Shown: positions 7,010 through 8,171 of the stretch, piece by piece
Layout of the letters: every line of letters begins with the position of its first letter
Numbering within the stretch: position 1 is the first letter of the stretch
Source of the DNA: Lactobacillus sp.
GTDB taxonomy: Bacteria; Pseudomonadota; Alphaproteobacteria; RF32; CAG-239
DNA length: 8,171 bases
Direction: 5' to 3'
Assembly (NCBI GenBank): GCA_031263385.1
Contig: JAISFX010000102.1
Location: 1-8,171 of the forward strand
The notes under the pieces: model-generated
The model's input: only the letters and a program-made list of their open reading frames with translations
The model's database searches: none
Told to the model about the DNA's origin: nothing
Position numbers and translations under genes: made by a program

Positions 7010-7037
7010 AATATAACAGAATTTGGTAGGATTTCAA
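7010..7037 (-). promoter_or_regulatory. Candidate nifJ promoter
   Basis: On the minus strand TTGAAA (complement of 7032-7037) is followed by a 16-bp spacer and TATATT (complement of 7010-7015). Transcription would begin near 7003, giving a leader of about 50 nt that contains the nifJ ribosome binding site. Box quality and placement are good, but the prediction is by motif alone. Confidence 0.55.
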
Positions 7038-7043
7038 TTGATA

Positions 7044-7057
7044 CTTTTTTAAAAAAG
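7044..7057. promoter_or_regulatory. Perfect 14-bp A/T palindrome between the divergent -35 boxes
   Basis: CTTTTTTAAAAAAG is a perfect palindrome lying between the candidate nifJ -35 box (7032-7037) and the candidate pflB -35 box (7071-7076). Its six-T and six-A tracts could be a regulator site, UP-element-like DNA or curved DNA. The function is inferred only from position and symmetry. Confidence 0.35.
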
Positions 7058-7070
7058 AATTATTTTCTGC

Positions 7071-7099
7071 TTGATTTTTGAATCAGGCTGTGCTATCAG
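7071..7099 (+). promoter_or_regulatory. Candidate pflB promoter
   Basis: TTGATT (7071-7076) and TATCAG (7094-7099) are separated by 17 bp. Transcription would start near 7106, leaving a leader of about 93 nt before pflB. The -35 box overlaps a TGATT-N4-AATCA inverted repeat (7072-7085), a possible operator. The -10 box is imperfect, so a regulated promoter is plausible. Confidence 0.5.
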
Positions 7100-7113
7100 T
7101 CCTTGTAACGTCA

Positions 7114-7155
7114 GAACGCGTTCAAATGTCTCTGCTTTAGGAGATGTTTTTTTTT
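7114..7155 (+). promoter_or_regulatory. pflB leader: palindrome plus terminator-like hairpin, possible attenuator
   Basis: Just after the predicted start site is the perfect 10-bp palindrome GAACGCGTTC (7114-7123). It is followed directly by a 9-bp stem with two adjacent G-U wobbles (AAATGTCTC at 7124-7132 with GAGATGTTT at 7141-7149), an 8-nt loop, and a run of nine T (7147-7155). The hairpin plus T-run looks like a weak intrinsic terminator, 43 nt before the pflB ATG and inside its leader. It may be a premature-termination device, or chance in AT-rich DNA. Confidence 0.35.
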
Positions 7156-7198
7156 GTGTTTTTAGAATGTAATATAGAATTTATAGAGGATTAAAGAA

Positions 7199-8171
7199 AT
7201 GACTGAGTTAGAAGGCCCTTGGAAAGGTTTTAAGAAAAACAAATGGCAGTATGAAATTAACGTTAGAGATTTCATTGTTCATAACTACACGCCTTATGAG
7301 GGAGATGACACGTTTCTATCCGGTCCGACGACGAGAACTAAAAAGATTTGGGATGATGTTCTTGTATTGATGAAAAAAGAGCGTGAGAATAATGGTTTGT
7401 TGGAAGCTGACACAAGCGTTGTTTCTAGCATTACTTCTCATGGAGCAGGTTATATTGATAAAGAAAATGAGATTATTTTCGGACTTCAGACAGACAAGCC
7501 TCTTAAAAGAGCCATTATGCCATTTGGTGGATATAGAATGGTTGAGGCATCATGTAAGGCTTATGGTATTGAATTAGACCCTAAGGTTACAGAATCTTTC
7601 ACTAAGTATCGCAAAACCCATAATGATGGTGTGTTTGATGCTTATACTCCAGAAATTAGAGCTTGCCGTAAAAGCGGTATCATTACAGGTCTTCCAGATG
7701 CTTATGGTCGTGGACGTATTATTGGTGACTATCGTCGTGTGGCTTTGTATGGTATTGATGCACTGATTAAAGACAAAGAAGCTCAGAAAACAATTTCTGA
7801 TAACTCTGACATGATTGAAGATATTATTCGTGATCGTGAGGAAATCAGCGAGCAGATTAAAGCTCTTAAAGAATTGAGAGAAATGGCAAAAACTTATGGT
7901 TTTGATATTTCTAAGCCAGCAACAAACACTGTTGAGGCTGTTCAATGGACTTATTTTGGATATTTGGCTGCGATTAAAGATCAAAACGGCGCGGCTATGT
8001 CTATCGGGCGTATTTCTACATTCTTGGATATTTATATTCAAAGAGATATTGAAGCTGGTATTTTGGATGAAGAAAAAGCTCAAGAAATTATCGATGATTT
8101 AGTAATTAAGTTACGTATGGTTCGCTTTCTTCGTACTCCTGAATACAACGAGTTGTTCTCTGGCGACCCTG
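7199..8171 (+). CDS. pflB: Pyruvate formate-lyase (formate C-acetyltransferase), N-terminal 324 residues, 3' end outside window
   Basis: PflB converts pyruvate and CoA to acetyl-CoA and formate by a glycyl-radical mechanism in anaerobic mixed-acid fermentation; it is a cytosolic dimer. The frame has no stop and runs off the edge after 324 complete codons of a family that is usually about 750-760 residues. The catalytic cysteine pair and the C-terminal radical glycine are therefore not visible. The N-terminal domain follows E. coli PflB closely: VRDFIVHNYTPYEGDDTFL (22-40), SITSHGAGYID (77-87), RKSGIITGLPDAYGRGR (157-173) continuing into IIGDYRRVALYGID (174-187), NGAAMSIGR (263-271) and MVRFLRTPEYNELFSGDP (307-324). 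This supports a true PflB and not a diol or glycerol dehydratase relative. The ATG at 7199 has AGAGGA (7185-7190) 8 nt upstream and matches the E. coli N-terminus. The activating enzyme (pflA) is not in the window; it may lie downstream. The gene shares a 248-bp control region with divergent nifJ. Confidence 0.97.
   Translation, partial: MTELEGPWKGFKKNKWQYEINVRDFIVHNYTPYEGDDTFLSGPTTRTKKIWDDVLVLMKKERENNGLLEADTSVVSSITSHGAGYIDKENEIIFGLQTDKPLKRAIMPFGGYRMVEASCKAYGIELDPKVTESFTKYRKTHNDGVFDAYTPEIRACRKSGIITGLPDAYGRGRIIGDYRRVALYGIDALIKDKEAQKTISDNSDMIEDIIRDREEISEQIKALKELREMAKTYGFDISKPATNTVEAVQWTYFGYLAAIKDQNGAAMSIGRISTFLDIYIQRDIEAGILDEEKAQEIIDDLVIKLRMVRFLRTPEYNELFSGDP

Noticed and set aside
7032..7085. 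A canonical FNR box (TTGAT-N4-ATCAA) in the nifJ-pflB control region
   Set aside because: TTGAT occurs, but the matching ATCA half is two bases too far away. Only a shifted TGATT/AATCA dyad is present, reported as a low-interest finding instead.
7574..8083. A 169-codon open frame on the minus strand within pflB
   Set aside because: It lies wholly antisense to a highly conserved PflB segment and its product is Asn/Ser/Thr/Ile/Phe-rich low-information sequence, as expected for a shadow of an AT-rich gene.

Overview
This is an AT-rich stretch of bacterial chromosome with six protein genes, two of them cut by the window edges. The gene content suggests a fermentative anaerobe or facultative anaerobe. 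The two classic anaerobic pyruvate-cleaving enzymes lie side by side: pyruvate:ferredoxin oxidoreductase (nifJ) and pyruvate formate-lyase (pflB). PepA and NifJ look proteobacterial, and the promoter-like sequences have a generic TTGAnn / TAnnnT form. My best guess is an AT-rich proteobacterium, perhaps a host-associated alphaproteobacterium. This rests on recalled sequence style only and is weakly held.

Layout. Positions 1-756 (+) hold the C-terminal half of a leucyl aminopeptidase (PepA, family M17), closed by a hairpin terminator. Positions 907-1359 (+) encode an acidic 150-residue protein I do not recognise, with its own candidate extended -10 promoter and its own terminator. Positions 1605-2462 (+) encode a family 2 glycosyltransferase with an odd (AAAV)-repeat tail, followed by a strong terminator. 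The strand then switches. folE (GTP cyclohydrolase I, 2677-3291) and nifJ (3387-6950) lie on the minus strand in the transcription order nifJ, then folE, with two perfect hairpins in the 95-bp gap between them. At 6951-7198 is a 248-bp divergent control region with back-to-back candidate promoters. pflB starts at 7199 (+) and runs off the right edge after 324 codons.

How the genes work together. NifJ and PflB both turn pyruvate plus CoA into acetyl-CoA. NifJ delivers electrons to ferredoxin or flavodoxin and releases CO2; PflB releases formate. Sharing one intergenic region would let the cell set the split between reduced ferredoxin and formate from a single stretch of DNA. FolE feeds folate or pterin (or queuosine) synthesis and has no obvious metabolic tie to NifJ. 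The orphan gene and the glycosyltransferase look like separate single-gene units. Neither has a visible Shine-Dalgarno sequence, unlike folE, nifJ and pflB, so they are the most accessory-looking part of the window.

I saw no tRNA, rRNA, CRISPR array, transposase or phage gene. Most of the window is ordinary core metabolism. The points most worth a second look are the nifJ/pflB control region (palindromes and a possible attenuator in the pflB leader), the orphan protein, the glycosyltransferase tail, and the repeat-like elements flanking folE.
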